Positions 14,916 through 24,805 are shown, counted from the stretch's first letter. The stretch is 64,000 nt of DNA from Emcibacter nanhaiensis (GCF_006385175.1 NZ_VFIY01000006.1:124001-188000), one strand, 5' to 3'. A program made the numbers and translations. Notes: a model not told the origin generated them from the letters alone.

Positions 14916-17663
14916 ATGATTACCGACCTGATCATAACCAAGCTACATCCTCCAGGGAGCCGGGCTGACCGCATTAGCAGGCCCCAGCTGGAAAATCTTT
15001 TTGACCGGGAAGGATTCCGCAAGGTTACGCTGCTGTCTGCCGGTGCCGGGTTTGGTAAAACAACCCTGATGGCAAGCTGGTTTCACAAGATGAAGGCACG
15101 GGGGGTTGCCGCGGCGTGGGTCAGTCTGGACAGCCGGGACCAGGACCTGGGACAGTTCCTGAACTATCTGATTGCGGCCCTGAAAGTCGCCGGGGCGGTG
15201 AAGGGAGACAATGCGGAAAGCATCCTGCAAAACAAACTGGACAACCGCTATTTCGCGGCCCTCGGCGCCCTGATCAATGAGCTTGCCACGGCTCAGCAAG
15301 AGGTTGTGCTGTTCCTTGATGACTATCATCTGGCAGACGGCAGGGAGGTCAGCCAGTTGATGGAGAGCTTTATCAGTCTGGCGCCGGCGGGATTTCATTT
15401 TGTAATTTCCAGCCGAACCAAACCGCAGCTGCCCCTGGCCAGCCTCAAGGTCCAGGACCAGGTGGTTGTGTTGTCCGAGCAGGACCTGAGGTTTTCAGAT
15501 GGTGAAACTGCTGAGTTTCTCAAGGAAATAAAGGGACTGGATATTTCCAGAAATGATCTCGATCATCTTGTCCGTTCCACAGAAGGGTGGGTCGCCGGGT
15601 TGCAATTGATCGCCCTGGCGCTACGGGACAATCTTCTGGAGAAAAATTTCCTGCAACAATTCTCCGGCAGCAGCCGGGACGTCGTCGACTTCCTCACCAC
15701 AAATGTACTGGCCAACCAGCCGCCGCATGTGCGGGAATTCATGCTTGTCACTTCTGTTCTGGAACGGTTTAACGCAGAAATCGCTGAGCAACTGACCGGC
15801 GGGCAGGATGTTCAGGGCACCATCGAATATCTCGAAGACAATAATCTGTTTATCTTTCCCCTGGACCAGAACCGGGGCTGGTATCGGTATCACCAGCTTT
15901 TCAGGGAATTTCTGCTCAGTCAATTGAAACGCAGCCATCGGGACCGGATCCCGGAACTCAAGAGAAAAGCAGCCCAGTGGTTTGCCGATGCCGGATTGAT
16001 CGTCGAGGCTGTGACGCTGGCCCATGAAAGTGGCGATTCAGATTACCTGGCGGAACTGGTGGAAATACACGCCGATACCATCCGGCGCCGCGGTCACATG
16101 CCGCTGATGCTCGACTGGTGCAAGAAGATCCCGGAGGATCTTGCCCGGACCCGTCCCCAAATTCCCATCTACGAGGGATATGCCCTGTTTCATATGAGGC
16201 GTCCGATCGAAGCCGCCGGTGCGGCTTACCGGGTGGAGAAAGCGATTGAGGAGGCGGAAAAGAGGAACCTCTTTTCACCGGAGGAACTTAATATCTGGCG
16301 CCAGGATATCAAGGTGATCAAGACCGGTGTGGCAATTGCAGCGGACGATGTGGTCGAGGCGGAAAAACTGGCCTCGGTGACACTGGAAGTTGATGGCCCC
16401 CAGGCGGGATTCCTGAAGGGGGCCATGAATAACATGCTGGGCTATGCCTGTACCTCGCTGAACAAGTTTGACAAGGCCAGGATGGCGCTGGACAAGGCGC
16501 GCGAAGCCCACACCACAGTCCGATCCGTCTATGGCGTAGTCTATGCCGACTGTTTCACCGGTATTCTGGAAATGGCGCAGGGTAATCTGCGCCGGGCCTA
16601 TGACTGTTTTGTCCATGCCGAACAGACGGTTGCCGGAGACAATCTCCCCAATTCGCCGGCCATCGCTGTCAGCCGTCTTTATCAGGGACTGGCCTTCTAC
16701 GAGTGGGGCAGGCTGGAAGATGCCCTTCGACTGATTACGGAAAATATCGAGCTGGTGGAGGAATGTGGACAGGCCGAGGCGCCGATCATGGGGTATGCGA
16801 TCCTGGCCCGGCTCTACCGGGCGCTCGACCGGCCAGAAGATATCTATGTTCCGCTGGAACAGGCCGCCAGGATTTGCCAGCAGGACAAGCTGCACCGGCT
16901 GCATGTCCTGACCGAATATGACTATATTCAGCAGCTGATCCTGGATGACAGGATTACAGAGGCGCTGGAGAGAGCCCGACGAACCGGTATCGATCTGGCG
17001 TCCCTGGACGAAGATTTCGCAATCGGGGAATGGGACCGGATCAAATGCGTGCGTTCCCTGACCAAGGCCAGACTGCTGATGGCGGCAGGAAACGCCGGAC
17101 AGGCCATATCCCTGCTGCAACATCTCGAGGAACTGGCAAATAAAGTGGGACGCACCCGGCGCCTTCTGGAGATCAGGATATTGCTCGCCCTTGCTCTGGA
17201 TGCTGCAGGGAACAGGGAAGAGGCGCTGGAGTATCTGCGCAGTGCGGTACTGTTGGGCCAGCCGGAAAGATATGTTCGGGCCTTTGCCGATGAAGGTTCT
17301 GCGGTTGCGCCGTTGCTCAGGGCACTTTTACACCGCAACGATATGATTGATCCGTCGGTTGGTGAGTATGTCTCAGAACTGGCAACTGTTTGCGGTCCGG
17401 AGGATCTTGGCCGTTCTCCAATGCTGCCTTCTGCAGTCAAAGCCTCTCCAGTTGATAAACGCTATATCCTGGAACCGCTTAGCGAACGGGAACTTGATGT
17501 GCTTCGCCTGCTGTCCATGGGCTATTCCAACCAGAAAATCGGCAAGGAACTCTCCATTGCCGAGAATACGGTGAAATGGCATATCAAGAATCTGTTCGAG
17601 AAACTCGACGTGAAAAATCGTACCTCCGCCGTTCTGGCAGCACAAGATCTCGAGTTGATCTAG
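14916..17663 (+). CDS. MalT-like LuxR-family ATP-dependent transcriptional regulator
   Basis: 915 aa, full length for the family. The N-terminal NTPase has Walker A SAGAGFGKTT near residue 45 and a Walker B-like VVLFLDDYH near residue 130. A long alpha-helical TPR-like middle follows. The C-terminal LuxR helix-turn-helix (LSERELDVLRLLSMGYSNQKIGKELSIAENTVKWHIKNLF, about 855-895) is complete. Such proteins are activated by a small inducer plus ATP. It is transcribed toward the amidase-deacetylase-receptor-amidohydrolase operon and is its likely activator. The ribosome site is weak. The inducer is unknown. Confidence 0.9.
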   Translation: MITDLIITKLHPPGSRADRISRPQLENLFDREGFRKVTLLSAGAGFGKTTLMASWFHKMKARGVAAAWVSLDSRDQDLGQFLNYLIAALKVAGAVKGDNAESILQNKLDNRYFAALGALINELATAQQEVVLFLDDYHLADGREVSQLMESFISLAPAGFHFVISSRTKPQLPLASLKVQDQVVVLSEQDLRFSDGETAEFLKEIKGLDISRNDLDHLVRSTEGWVAGLQLIALALRDNLLEKNFLQQFSGSSRDVVDFLTTNVLANQPPHVREFMLVTSVLERFNAEIAEQLTGGQDVQGTIEYLEDNNLFIFPLDQNRGWYRYHQLFREFLLSQLKRSHRDRIPELKRKAAQWFADAGLIVEAVTLAHESGDSDYLAELVEIHADTIRRRGHMPLMLDWCKKIPEDLARTRPQIPIYEGYALFHMRRPIEAAGAAYRVEKAIEEAEKRNLFSPEELNIWRQDIKVIKTGVAIAADDVVEAEKLASVTLEVDGPQAGFLKGAMNNMLGYACTSLNKFDKARMALDKAREAHTTVRSVYGVVYADCFTGILEMAQGNLRRAYDCFVHAEQTVAGDNLPNSPAIAVSRLYQGLAFYEWGRLEDALRLITENIELVEECGQAEAPIMGYAILARLYRALDRPEDIYVPLEQAARICQQDKLHRLHVLTEYDYIQQLILDDRITEALERARRTGIDLASLDEDFAIGEWDRIKCVRSLTKARLLMAAGNAGQAISLLQHLEELANKVGRTRRLLEIRILLALALDAAGNREEALEYLRSAVLLGQPERYVRAFADEGSAVAPLLRALLHRNDMIDPSVGEYVSELATVCGPEDLGRSPMLPSAVKASPVDKRYILEPLSERELDVLRLLSMGYSNQKIGKELSIAENTVKWHIKNLFEKLDVKNRTSAVLAAQDLELI

Positions 17664-17693
17664 GGTCTAACTAAATATTTTATAAGAACTTTT

Positions 17694-17728
17694 CTTCGCC
17701 CCTACTTTCGGGTGGGGGAAGTTTTTTT
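17694..17728 (+). terminator. Terminator of the MalT-like gene
   Basis: CTTC-g-CCCC on the left pairs with GGGG-g-GAAG on the right, followed by seven T residues, about 30 bp after the stop codon. Confidence 0.85.
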
Positions 17729-17786
17729 AGCTGTTCCCTACTTTCGTGTCGGGCGCAATGCCCGGTTCCGGGATAGTTTTAGCTGA
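17700..17786 (+). promoter_or_regulatory. Upstream region of the amidase operon with repeated motifs
   Basis: CCCTACTTTCG occurs at 17700-17710 and again at 17736-17746, and TTTTAGCTG at 17725-17733 and 17777-17785. Small hairpins (CCCGGTTCCGGG at 17761-17772) are also present. The repeats partly overlap the terminator. They may be binding sites for the adjacent MalT-like activator, whose relatives bind repeated short boxes. Confidence 0.4.
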
Positions 17787-17832
17787 AACGGGTTGCCCGG
17801 CAGTTATTCGGGCAGGTATCAGGGACCAGTGA

Positions 17833-19278
17833 ATGAAACTTTCGGAATATGCAGAATTTGACGGGCTTGGACTAGCTGACCTGGTGAGAACCGGCCAGGT
17901 TTCCGCTCAGGAACTTGCCCATGCCGCCAGAAAGGCTATTGATCTTGTCAATCCGCAACTAAATGCAGTGGTGGAGGTATTCGAGGATGCCCCGAAAGCC
18001 GGCACTGATATGCCGGACGGACCGTTCCGGGGCGTGCCCTTTCTGATCAAGGATGCCGTGCTGCATGCCGAAGGGCGCAAGTGCGAAATGGGATCCCGGC
18101 TGGGAGAAGGCCTGGTTTTGCCCCATGACAGTGACCTGATGAAACGTTTCCGCGCTGCGGGGTTTAATACCATTGGCCGCACCTCTGTGCCGGAAATGGC
18201 CTTCAATGTGGCCACGGAATCCCTGCTGCACGGTCCCTGTCGTAATCCCTGGAATACCGGTGTGATTACCGGCGGCTCCAGCGGCGGCGCCGCTTCAGCG
18301 GTGGCGGCCGGGATTGTCCCCATTGCCCACGCCAATGACGGTGGTGGCTCCACCCGAATTCCTGCTTCCTGTTGCGGCTTGGTCGGCCTCAAGCCGACAC
18401 GTGGCCGGGTGCCGATCGGACCCGACGCAGGTGATGGCCTGAATGGTCTCGGGATTGAACTGGCCGTGACCCGGACCGTGCGTGATACCGCAGCAATCCT
18501 TGATGCGGTGGAAGGCCCGGCGAGCGGGGATCCTTACGTCATTCCGCGGCCGGAAAAACCCTATCTGGATTTGATCGGGCGGCCGCCGGAAAAGCTGAAG
18601 GTCGCCTATGCAACGGTACCGCATTCCGGGGTCAATGTTGATCCCGAGGTTTCGTCCAGTCTCAAAAAGACAGCGGTGACCCTGGCGTCCCTGGGTCATG
18701 ATGTGGAGGAAGCAAGCCCACCTCTGGACCATGACGCCTATCTTGATGCCACCATGAAAATCTGGTGCGGCAATATCGCCAACTGGATCGACCAACTGGC
18801 CATGGCCACCGGTCGCACGGTGTCGCTGGATACGCTGGAAAGCGCCACACTCGCCTGTTACGAAAAGGGAAAAGGCCTGTCGGCGACGGAGCTTTTGGGG
18901 GCATTTGACGTGATGAATATTGTCACCAGGACAGTTGCGCCTTTCTTTGAAGACTATGACATCATGCTGACCCCGACCGTGGCGCTGCTGCCGCAGCCGA
19001 TCGGCACCTATGACGCCAACAAACCCGGCTGGACCGCGGAAGGCTGGGTTGACAATATTTTCGGCTTTGCCGCCTTCACCAGTCTCTACAATATGACCGG
19101 CCAGCCGGCCATCTCACTGCCGCTGCACTGGAGCAGCAATGGCCTGCCCATCGGTCATCAGTTTGTTGCGCCTTACGGCCGCGAAGACCTGTTGCTGCAA
19201 CTGGCCGGACAGCTTGAGGAAGAAGTGCCGTGGGCGGCGCGCTATCCATCCTGCAGCGTTTGGAAAATGGAGAACTAA
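17833..19278 (+). CDS. Amidase (amidase-signature family)
   Basis: 481 aa. The Ser-cisSer-Lys triad is visible: Lys73 (PFLIKDAV), cis-Ser150 (GGSSGGAAS) and nucleophile Ser173 (GGGSTRIPAS), followed by GLVGLKPTRGRVP. It hydrolyses a C-N amide bond; the substrate cannot be read. There is no signal peptide, so it is cytoplasmic. It is first in an operon and its stop codon abuts the start of the deacetylase-like gene. It is not a GatA, since no gatB or gatC is nearby. Confidence 0.9.
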   Translation: MKLSEYAEFDGLGLADLVRTGQVSAQELAHAARKAIDLVNPQLNAVVEVFEDAPKAGTDMPDGPFRGVPFLIKDAVLHAEGRKCEMGSRLGEGLVLPHDSDLMKRFRAAGFNTIGRTSVPEMAFNVATESLLHGPCRNPWNTGVITGGSSGGAASAVAAGIVPIAHANDGGGSTRIPASCCGLVGLKPTRGRVPIGPDAGDGLNGLGIELAVTRTVRDTAAILDAVEGPASGDPYVIPRPEKPYLDLIGRPPEKLKVAYATVPHSGVNVDPEVSSSLKKTAVTLASLGHDVEEASPPLDHDAYLDATMKIWCGNIANWIDQLAMATGRTVSLDTLESATLACYEKGKGLSATELLGAFDVMNIVTRTVAPFFEDYDIMLTPTVALLPQPIGTYDANKPGWTAEGWVDNIFGFAAFTSLYNMTGQPAISLPLHWSSNGLPIGHQFVAPYGREDLLLQLAGQLEEEVPWAARYPSCSVWKMEN

Positions 19279-20385
19279 ATGACACGCAAAACCGGCTTTG
19301 TCTGGCATGAAATCTATATGTGGCACGATACAGGCACCCATGCGGGTGTGCTGCCGGCCGGTAATCCGATCCAGCCGGGCACCCATGCGGAAAGCCCGGA
19401 AACCAAACGGCGTTTCAAGAACCTGCTGGAAGTGTCCGGTCTGTACGAACAGTTGCTGCAGATTGCGCCGCGCCCGGCCACGGATGAGGAAATTCTCCGG
19501 GTGCATACCCCGGATTATATTGACCGGCTGAAAGCGGAGAGTGCCTCACCGCGCGGTGGCGATGGCGGTATGCTGACCCCGTTCGGGCCTGGCAGCTACG
19601 AGATTGCCGCCCTGTCCGCCGGCGGGGTGATTGCCGCAGTGGATGCGGTGCTGGACGGCAAGGCAGATAACGCTTATGCCCTGGTGCGCCCGCCGGGGCA
19701 TCATGCGGAACCGGATATGGGAATGGGGTTCTGCCTGCTGGCCAATGCGGCCATTGCCGGGCGTCATGCCCTGGAAGCGCGCGGCCTCGAGCGCATCGCC
19801 TATGTGGACTGGGATGTGCATCACGGCAACGGTACGCAAAAAGTTTTCTGGGAAGACCCGCAGGCCCTGACCATTTCCATCCATCAGGACCGGAATTTTC
19901 CGCCGGACAGCGGCTTTATGAGCGATATCGGCGGGGGCGCCGGGGAGGGCTACAACATCAATGTGCCGCTTCCGGCGGGCAGCGGGGTCGGTGCCTATGA
20001 AGCCACTTTCGAGCGGGTAGTGCTGCCGGCGCTCCGGGCCTTCAAGCCGGATCTGATTTTTGTGCCCAGCGGTTTTGACGCCGGCGCCCATGACCCGCTC
20101 GGGCGCATGATGATGCACGGGGAGGGTTACCGCTCCCTGACCAACAAGCTGCTTACCGTTGCAGATGAGCTGTGTGACGGCCGGATCGTGATGAGCCACG
20201 AAGGTGGCTATAACGCCCCGACGGTGCCCTTTTTCGGATTGGCCGTCATGGAGGCCCTGAGCGGTATCAAGACAGAGGTGGAAGACCCGTTCATGCCGTT
20301 GTTCAGTGGAATGGGCGGGCAGGAACTGCAGCCGCACCAGGAGCAGCTGATCAGCGAAGCCGAGAGGCTGATTGAGCGGTTGTAA
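19279..20385 (+). CDS. Class II histone-deacetylase-like amidohydrolase
   Basis: 368 aa. Zinc-dependent deacetylase fold. RPPGHHAEPDMGMGFC gives the catalytic His141-His142 pair, and YVDWDVHHGNG gives zinc ligands Asp179 and His181. The third Asp is in SGFDAGAHDPLG. Bacterial members deacylate acetylpolyamines or other small amides. It starts directly at the amidase stop codon, so the two should be coupled. Together they suggest breakdown of an N-acylated compound. Confidence 0.88.
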   Translation: MTRKTGFVWHEIYMWHDTGTHAGVLPAGNPIQPGTHAESPETKRRFKNLLEVSGLYEQLLQIAPRPATDEEILRVHTPDYIDRLKAESASPRGGDGGMLTPFGPGSYEIAALSAGGVIAAVDAVLDGKADNAYALVRPPGHHAEPDMGMGFCLLANAAIAGRHALEARGLERIAYVDWDVHHGNGTQKVFWEDPQALTISIHQDRNFPPDSGFMSDIGGGAGEGYNINVPLPAGSGVGAYEATFERVVLPALRAFKPDLIFVPSGFDAGAHDPLGRMMMHGEGYRSLTNKLLTVADELCDGRIVMSHEGGYNAPTVPFFGLAVMEALSGIKTEVEDPFMPLFSGMGGQELQPHQEQLISEAERLIERL

Positions 20386-20428
20386 TCATAATATCGATCA
20401 AGATAATAATGGAGAAAGGGAAGGAACT

Positions 20429-22855
20429 ATGAGCATACAGAAAAATATTAAGTCCTCCAGCCGCAGGGCATTACTGCTGTCCACGGCCGTCAGTGCCGCG
20501 GCGGTATTGCCGGCCCCGGCCTATTCCGCGGATATGATGCTGGAAGAGGTCGTCGTGACAGCGCAGAAGCGGGAACAGGGCATCAATGACGTGGGCATCA
20601 CGGTCAATGCCTTCACCGGTGACATGCTGCAGGAACGCGGCGTCGCCAGCGCCGAGGATATCGCCATCCTGACGCCGGGGCTGACGGTCAATGAAACGGC
20701 CGCCACCGGTGTGCCGCTCTATACCATTCGCGGCATCGGCTTCCAGGATTATTCCACCGCGGCGTCCTCGACAGTCGGTCTTTACTTTGACGAAGTGGCG
20801 ATGCCTTATGCCGTGATGACCCGCGGGCTTCTGTTTGACATGGAACGGGTCGAGGTCCTGAAGGGACCGCAGGGCGATCTTTACGGCCGCAATACGACTG
20901 CCGGCCAGATCAACTTTATCAGCAAAAAGCCCACCGAAGAGTTCGGCGCCGGGATGACGGCCGGCTACAGCAGCTTTGAAACCCTGGACCTGGAGGGCCA
21001 TGTCAATGTGCCTGTGGTTGACCGGATCAATGCCCGCCTGGCCTTTAAGACCACCCAGTCCGGCGAGGGCTGGCAGGAAAGCCTGACCAGGGACGACAAG
21101 CTAGGCAAGAAAAATGTCTATGCCGTCCGCGGCCTGGTGGATTTTGAGCTGAGCGACAGCGCCAGCCTGCTGATCAATGTGCACTATACCGACGACCAGT
21201 CCGACAACAAGGCCAATACGACCTACGACGGCACGCTCATCGGCCTCGGTGAATTTGCCGCACCCTATCTGCAGTTGTTCCCCTATGTGGTCAGCGGAGA
21301 CACGCCGCCCTGGTATTCCACTGGCGACAACCGGGCAGCGGACTGGACAAATTCCTACACGGATCCCGATGGCAATAGCTATGATATCCGGCCGAAACGC
21401 GACAACCAGCTTTTCGGTACCTCGGCAAAGCTGAACTGGGATATTTCCGATGACATTACGCTGACCTCGATTGTCGGCTATGACAAGTTCGACCGGGTGG
21501 AAGCCAACGACTGGGACGGCTCTGCCGCCAATGATTCCAGTAACATCAACACCACGGACCTGGAGGTTTTCTCTGCCGAGGTGCGCCTGACCGGTCAGAC
21601 CGACAAACTGCTGTGGATTGCCGGCGCCTATTACTCCGAAGACGAGATGGATGAACTCTACAACTATTTCATGTCTGACTCGGTTTACGGCAATGGCGCC
21701 GTGCCGTTCGGGGTGTCGCCTTTCATGTTTGCGCCGATCCTGCAGCTGCACACGCGCTATAACCAGAAGACAGACTCCCAGGCTCTGTTTGGTCATGTGG
21801 AATATAATTTCACCGACAAGCTGCGCGTGACCGTAGGGGCGCGCTATACGGAAGAGGACCGCAGCTGGTCCGGCTGTACTTTTGATGCCGGTGACGGCTC
21901 CCTGGCGGGCTTCCTGAACTTTGCCTTCGGGGCAAACCTCTCCCCGGGGGATTGCGGGACCATTGACGATGATCCGAACTCCCCCAATTATATCTTTGCC
22001 GCGGCGGATCCCAATGACGCTTTCCATGTCTATGAGGAAACCATCGAAACCAACAAATGGATGTGGAAATTCGGCCTGGATTATGCTGTCAATGACGACA
22101 TGCTGCTGTATGCCACCGTATCCCGGGGCTTCAAATCCGGCGGTTTCAACGGGGCGAACTCCAACACAACCCAGCAGTTGAAAGCCTATGGCGCCGAAGA
22201 GGTGACCTCTTACGAAGCCGGCCTGAAATCGACCCTGCTGGAAGGGGCCATGCAGCTGAACCTGTCCGGCTTCTATTACGACTATAAAAACAAGCAGGAG
22301 CAGGACCGGGCGGTGACGTTCGTCGGTCTGATCAGCGGCCTGACCAATGTACCCAAATCGGAAATTTACGGGGCGGAACTGGACCTGCAGTGGATGCCGG
22401 CTGACGGCTGGTATGTCACGTTCGGGGCGGCCTACCTGAAATCCAAAATTCTCGAATGGGAAACAACCGCCGATTCAAGTGCCTGGCCGGTTCGGGTGAC
22501 GGAGGATTCTTCCGGTCAGGAACTTGCCATGACCCCCAGGTGGCAGTTGAATGCCTCCGTCGAGTATGAATGGCAGCTGTCCACTGACCTGATGATGAAG
22601 CTGGGGGGGGATGTCAGCTACAAGGATGACACCACCGGCGGCGTTCAGCCCTCTGACGCGACAGACGCTTATGCCCTGGTCAACCTGCGGGCCAGCCTGA
22701 CCAGCATACAGGACAACTGGAGCGTGATGGTCTGGAGCAAGAACCTGTTCGACGAATATTATTATCCGGCCGCCTACCAGGGCGGGAATGGTCCCTACGT
22801 TCGTAGTGTGGGAATGCCGCGTACCATCGGCGTTTCCATTTCCTACGACTTCTGA
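20429..22855 (+). CDS. TonB-dependent outer-membrane receptor
   Basis: 808 aa from ATG 20429 (GGAAGGA upstream). Signal peptide residues 1-31 end near PAPAYS/A. The plug follows with VVVTAQKREQGINDV, IRGIGFQ and VEVLKGPQGDLYGRNTTAGQINF. A 22-strand-type barrel ends in an aromatic residue (SISYDF). It imports a large or scarce substrate across the outer membrane using TonB energy. The position suggests the substrate of the neighbouring hydrolases, not iron. Confidence 0.93.
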   Translation: MSIQKNIKSSSRRALLLSTAVSAAAVLPAPAYSADMMLEEVVVTAQKREQGINDVGITVNAFTGDMLQERGVASAEDIAILTPGLTVNETAATGVPLYTIRGIGFQDYSTAASSTVGLYFDEVAMPYAVMTRGLLFDMERVEVLKGPQGDLYGRNTTAGQINFISKKPTEEFGAGMTAGYSSFETLDLEGHVNVPVVDRINARLAFKTTQSGEGWQESLTRDDKLGKKNVYAVRGLVDFELSDSASLLINVHYTDDQSDNKANTTYDGTLIGLGEFAAPYLQLFPYVVSGDTPPWYSTGDNRAADWTNSYTDPDGNSYDIRPKRDNQLFGTSAKLNWDISDDITLTSIVGYDKFDRVEANDWDGSAANDSSNINTTDLEVFSAEVRLTGQTDKLLWIAGAYYSEDEMDELYNYFMSDSVYGNGAVPFGVSPFMFAPILQLHTRYNQKTDSQALFGHVEYNFTDKLRVTVGARYTEEDRSWSGCTFDAGDGSLAGFLNFAFGANLSPGDCGTIDDDPNSPNYIFAAADPNDAFHVYEETIETNKWMWKFGLDYAVNDDMLLYATVSRGFKSGGFNGANSNTTQQLKAYGAEEVTSYEAGLKSTLLEGAMQLNLSGFYYDYKNKQEQDRAVTFVGLISGLTNVPKSEIYGAELDLQWMPADGWYVTFGAAYLKSKILEWETTADSSAWPVRVTEDSSGQELAMTPRWQLNASVEYEWQLSTDLMMKLGGDVSYKDDTTGGVQPSDATDAYALVNLRASLTSIQDNWSVMVWSKNLFDEYYYPAAYQGGNGPYVRSVGMPRTIGVSISYDF

Positions 22856-22872
22856 TTTCTCCCTTGCCTACT

Positions 22873-22902
22873 GGGCTGCAGCACAAGCTGCAGCCCCTTT
22901 TT
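22873..22902 (+). terminator. Intrinsic terminator or attenuator inside the operon
   Basis: A perfect 10-bp stem GGGCTGCAGC/GCTGCAGCCC with a 4-nt loop (22873-22896), followed by five T residues. It ends only about 15 nt before the next gene's start, so readthrough rather than a new promoter probably expresses the amidohydrolase at a lower level. Confidence 0.85.
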
Positions 22903-22916
22903 ACAGGAGAGGTATA

Positions 22917-24650
22917 ATGACAATACTCAAACAACATAATCTGGGGCTGATCGGCGGCCTGGTGCTGACGGTCCTATCGGGTTCAACCGCCCTGGCGGGC
23001 GAGGCGGCCGACAAGATCTTCTTTAACGGTCATATCTATACCGTGGAGCAGGAACAGCCCTGGGCGGAAGCGGTGGCGATTACAGACGGCAGGTTCGTGG
23101 CCGTCGGCACAGACGCTGAAATCAGAAAGCTGGCGGGTAAAAACACCGAAATGGTTGACCTGGAAGGCAGGATGGCGATGCCGGGCCTGAATGACGGGCA
23201 CAGTCATCCCACCGACGGGGCGATTGCCAATCTGTTCAGCTGCAAGTTTGAATTCACTGCCACACCGGAGGAGATCGCCGAAATCCTTCAGGAGTGCGTC
23301 AGGCGCAACCCGGACTCCGACTGGATTGTCGGCGGACGCTGGGACAGCAACTTTTTTGAGAATTACGATATTCCGTCCCCGCGTGAATGGCTGGATCAAT
23401 ATTCCGGCGGCAAGGCGGTCTATTTCAGTGACGATTCCGGTCATAATGGCTGGGCCAACAGCAAGGCCCTGGAACTGGTCGGCATGACCAAGGAGACCCC
23501 GGACCCCAAGGGCGGCACCATTGTGCGCGATCCTGCCACCGGCGAACCCAGCGGTGTGCTGCTGGAAGAAGCGCAGATTTTGATGGAGAGCCAGCTTCCC
23601 GATTGGTCCGGGAAACAATACCGGGCTGCCGTTATAGAAATGGCGCGGATCGCCAACGGCTACGGCATAACCGGGATCAAGGACGCCAACGCCCGCGAGC
23701 CGATCCTCAAGGCCTATCATGATGTTGACCAGGCCGGTGAGCTGAATATTCGCGTGGCGGCGGCCATTTCCACGCCCTACGGCCATCGCGAAGTGCCACT
23801 GGACTATGAAAGGATTTCCCGGCTGCAGAAGGAATATGCGTCCGACCGTGTGAATACCTGGTTCGTGAAGCTGTTCGACGACGGGGTACCGACCGTTTCA
23901 CGTACCGCCGCCATGCTGGAACCCTATATCCACGACGATCATTTTCCGGAAAACTACCGCGGCCAGCTGCACCTCAGTGAAGACGTGATGACGGCGGATG
24001 TGGCGGAACTGGAAAAGCGGGGCTTCACGGTCAAAATCCACACCGCCGGCGACCGGTCGGTGCAGACAGCGCTCAATGCCATTGAGCGGGCTCATGAAAT
24101 CAGCGGACGCTCCGACCTCCGGCATGAGCTCGCCCATTCGGAATTTATCTCCGCGGAGGATCTGCCCCGCTACAAGGCGCTGAATGTGGTGGCTGACCTG
24201 TCGCCCTATCTCTGGCATCCATCGCCGATCGTGCAGTCGATCTTCGATGCGGTGGGGGAGGAAAGATCCCGCAAGAACCTGTGGCATATCCGCGATCTCC
24301 TCGAGGCCGGGGCGCCGGTGCTGGCCGGGTCCGACTGGCCGGCCGCGGTGCCGTCCATGGACCCCTGGATTGCGATCGAGGCCATGATCACCCGCAAGGA
24401 CCCTTACGGGAAAACCCCGGGGGTTCTGGGACCGGACCAGGCAATTACCCTGGCACAGGCGCTACATATATTTACGGTCGATGGCGCCAGGGCGCTCAAA
24501 CTTGAAAAGGTGAGCGGCTCGATTGCGCCCGGTAAATCAGCAGATCTGATCGTCCTGAACCAGAATTTGTTTGAGATTCCGGCGGAGGATATTGCTGAAA
24601 CCAAAGTGGAAATGGTGGTCCTTGCCGGCAACACGGTATTGAACAGGTAG
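22917..24650 (+). CDS. Exported YtcJ-like metal-dependent amidohydrolase
   Basis: 577 aa from ATG 22917, with GGAGAGG as ribosome site. Signal peptide residues 1-24 (LTVLSGSTALAG), so probably periplasmic. Amidohydrolase-3/YtcJ family: N-terminal NGHIYTVE, metal site LNDGHSHPTDG, later metal ligands around KIHTAGDRSV and RHELAHSEF, and C-terminal ALKLEKVSGSIAPGKSADLIVL. Substrate unknown. It probably acts on the imported amide before the cytoplasmic amidase. Confidence 0.88.
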   Translation: MTILKQHNLGLIGGLVLTVLSGSTALAGEAADKIFFNGHIYTVEQEQPWAEAVAITDGRFVAVGTDAEIRKLAGKNTEMVDLEGRMAMPGLNDGHSHPTDGAIANLFSCKFEFTATPEEIAEILQECVRRNPDSDWIVGGRWDSNFFENYDIPSPREWLDQYSGGKAVYFSDDSGHNGWANSKALELVGMTKETPDPKGGTIVRDPATGEPSGVLLEEAQILMESQLPDWSGKQYRAAVIEMARIANGYGITGIKDANAREPILKAYHDVDQAGELNIRVAAAISTPYGHREVPLDYERISRLQKEYASDRVNTWFVKLFDDGVPTVSRTAAMLEPYIHDDHFPENYRGQLHLSEDVMTADVAELEKRGFTVKIHTAGDRSVQTALNAIERAHEISGRSDLRHELAHSEFISAEDLPRYKALNVVADLSPYLWHPSPIVQSIFDAVGEERSRKNLWHIRDLLEAGAPVLAGSDWPAAVPSMDPWIAIEAMITRKDPYGKTPGVLGPDQAITLAQALHIFTVDGARALKLEKVSGSIAPGKSADLIVLNQNLFEIPAEDIAETKVEMVVLAGNTVLNR

Positions 24651-24692
24651 ATCTGTTTTCAGTTGTTATCAGAAGTTTCACTCAAGCGGAAG

Positions 24693-24720
24693 GAAGTGCG
24701 CAAATACTGCGCACTTCTTC
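24693..24720. terminator. Hairpin terminator between convergent genes
   Basis: GAAGTGCGC (24693-24701) pairs with GCGCACTTC (24709-24717) around a 7-nt loop, followed by a T/C-rich tract. It ends the amidohydrolase operon and may also stop transcription from the LysR gene on the minus strand. Confidence 0.75.
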
Positions 24721-24742
24721 TTCTAACTAACCATATCAGTTT

Positions 24743-24793
24743 GACCTTCCGGTGCCTCTCGGCCGCGCCAATCTCTTCTTTTCCAGTTTTATA
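24743..24793 (+). repeat. Copy B of the hairpin-associated intergenic repeat
   Basis: Diverged copy of the block at 6941-6990, at the same distance from a similar hairpin and again between convergent genes. The best-kept parts are TTCCGGTGC and CGGCCGCGCCAATCTCTTCT. No reading frame is conserved. Confidence 0.55.
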
Positions 24794-24805
24794 AAGGTGC
24801 TTCTG

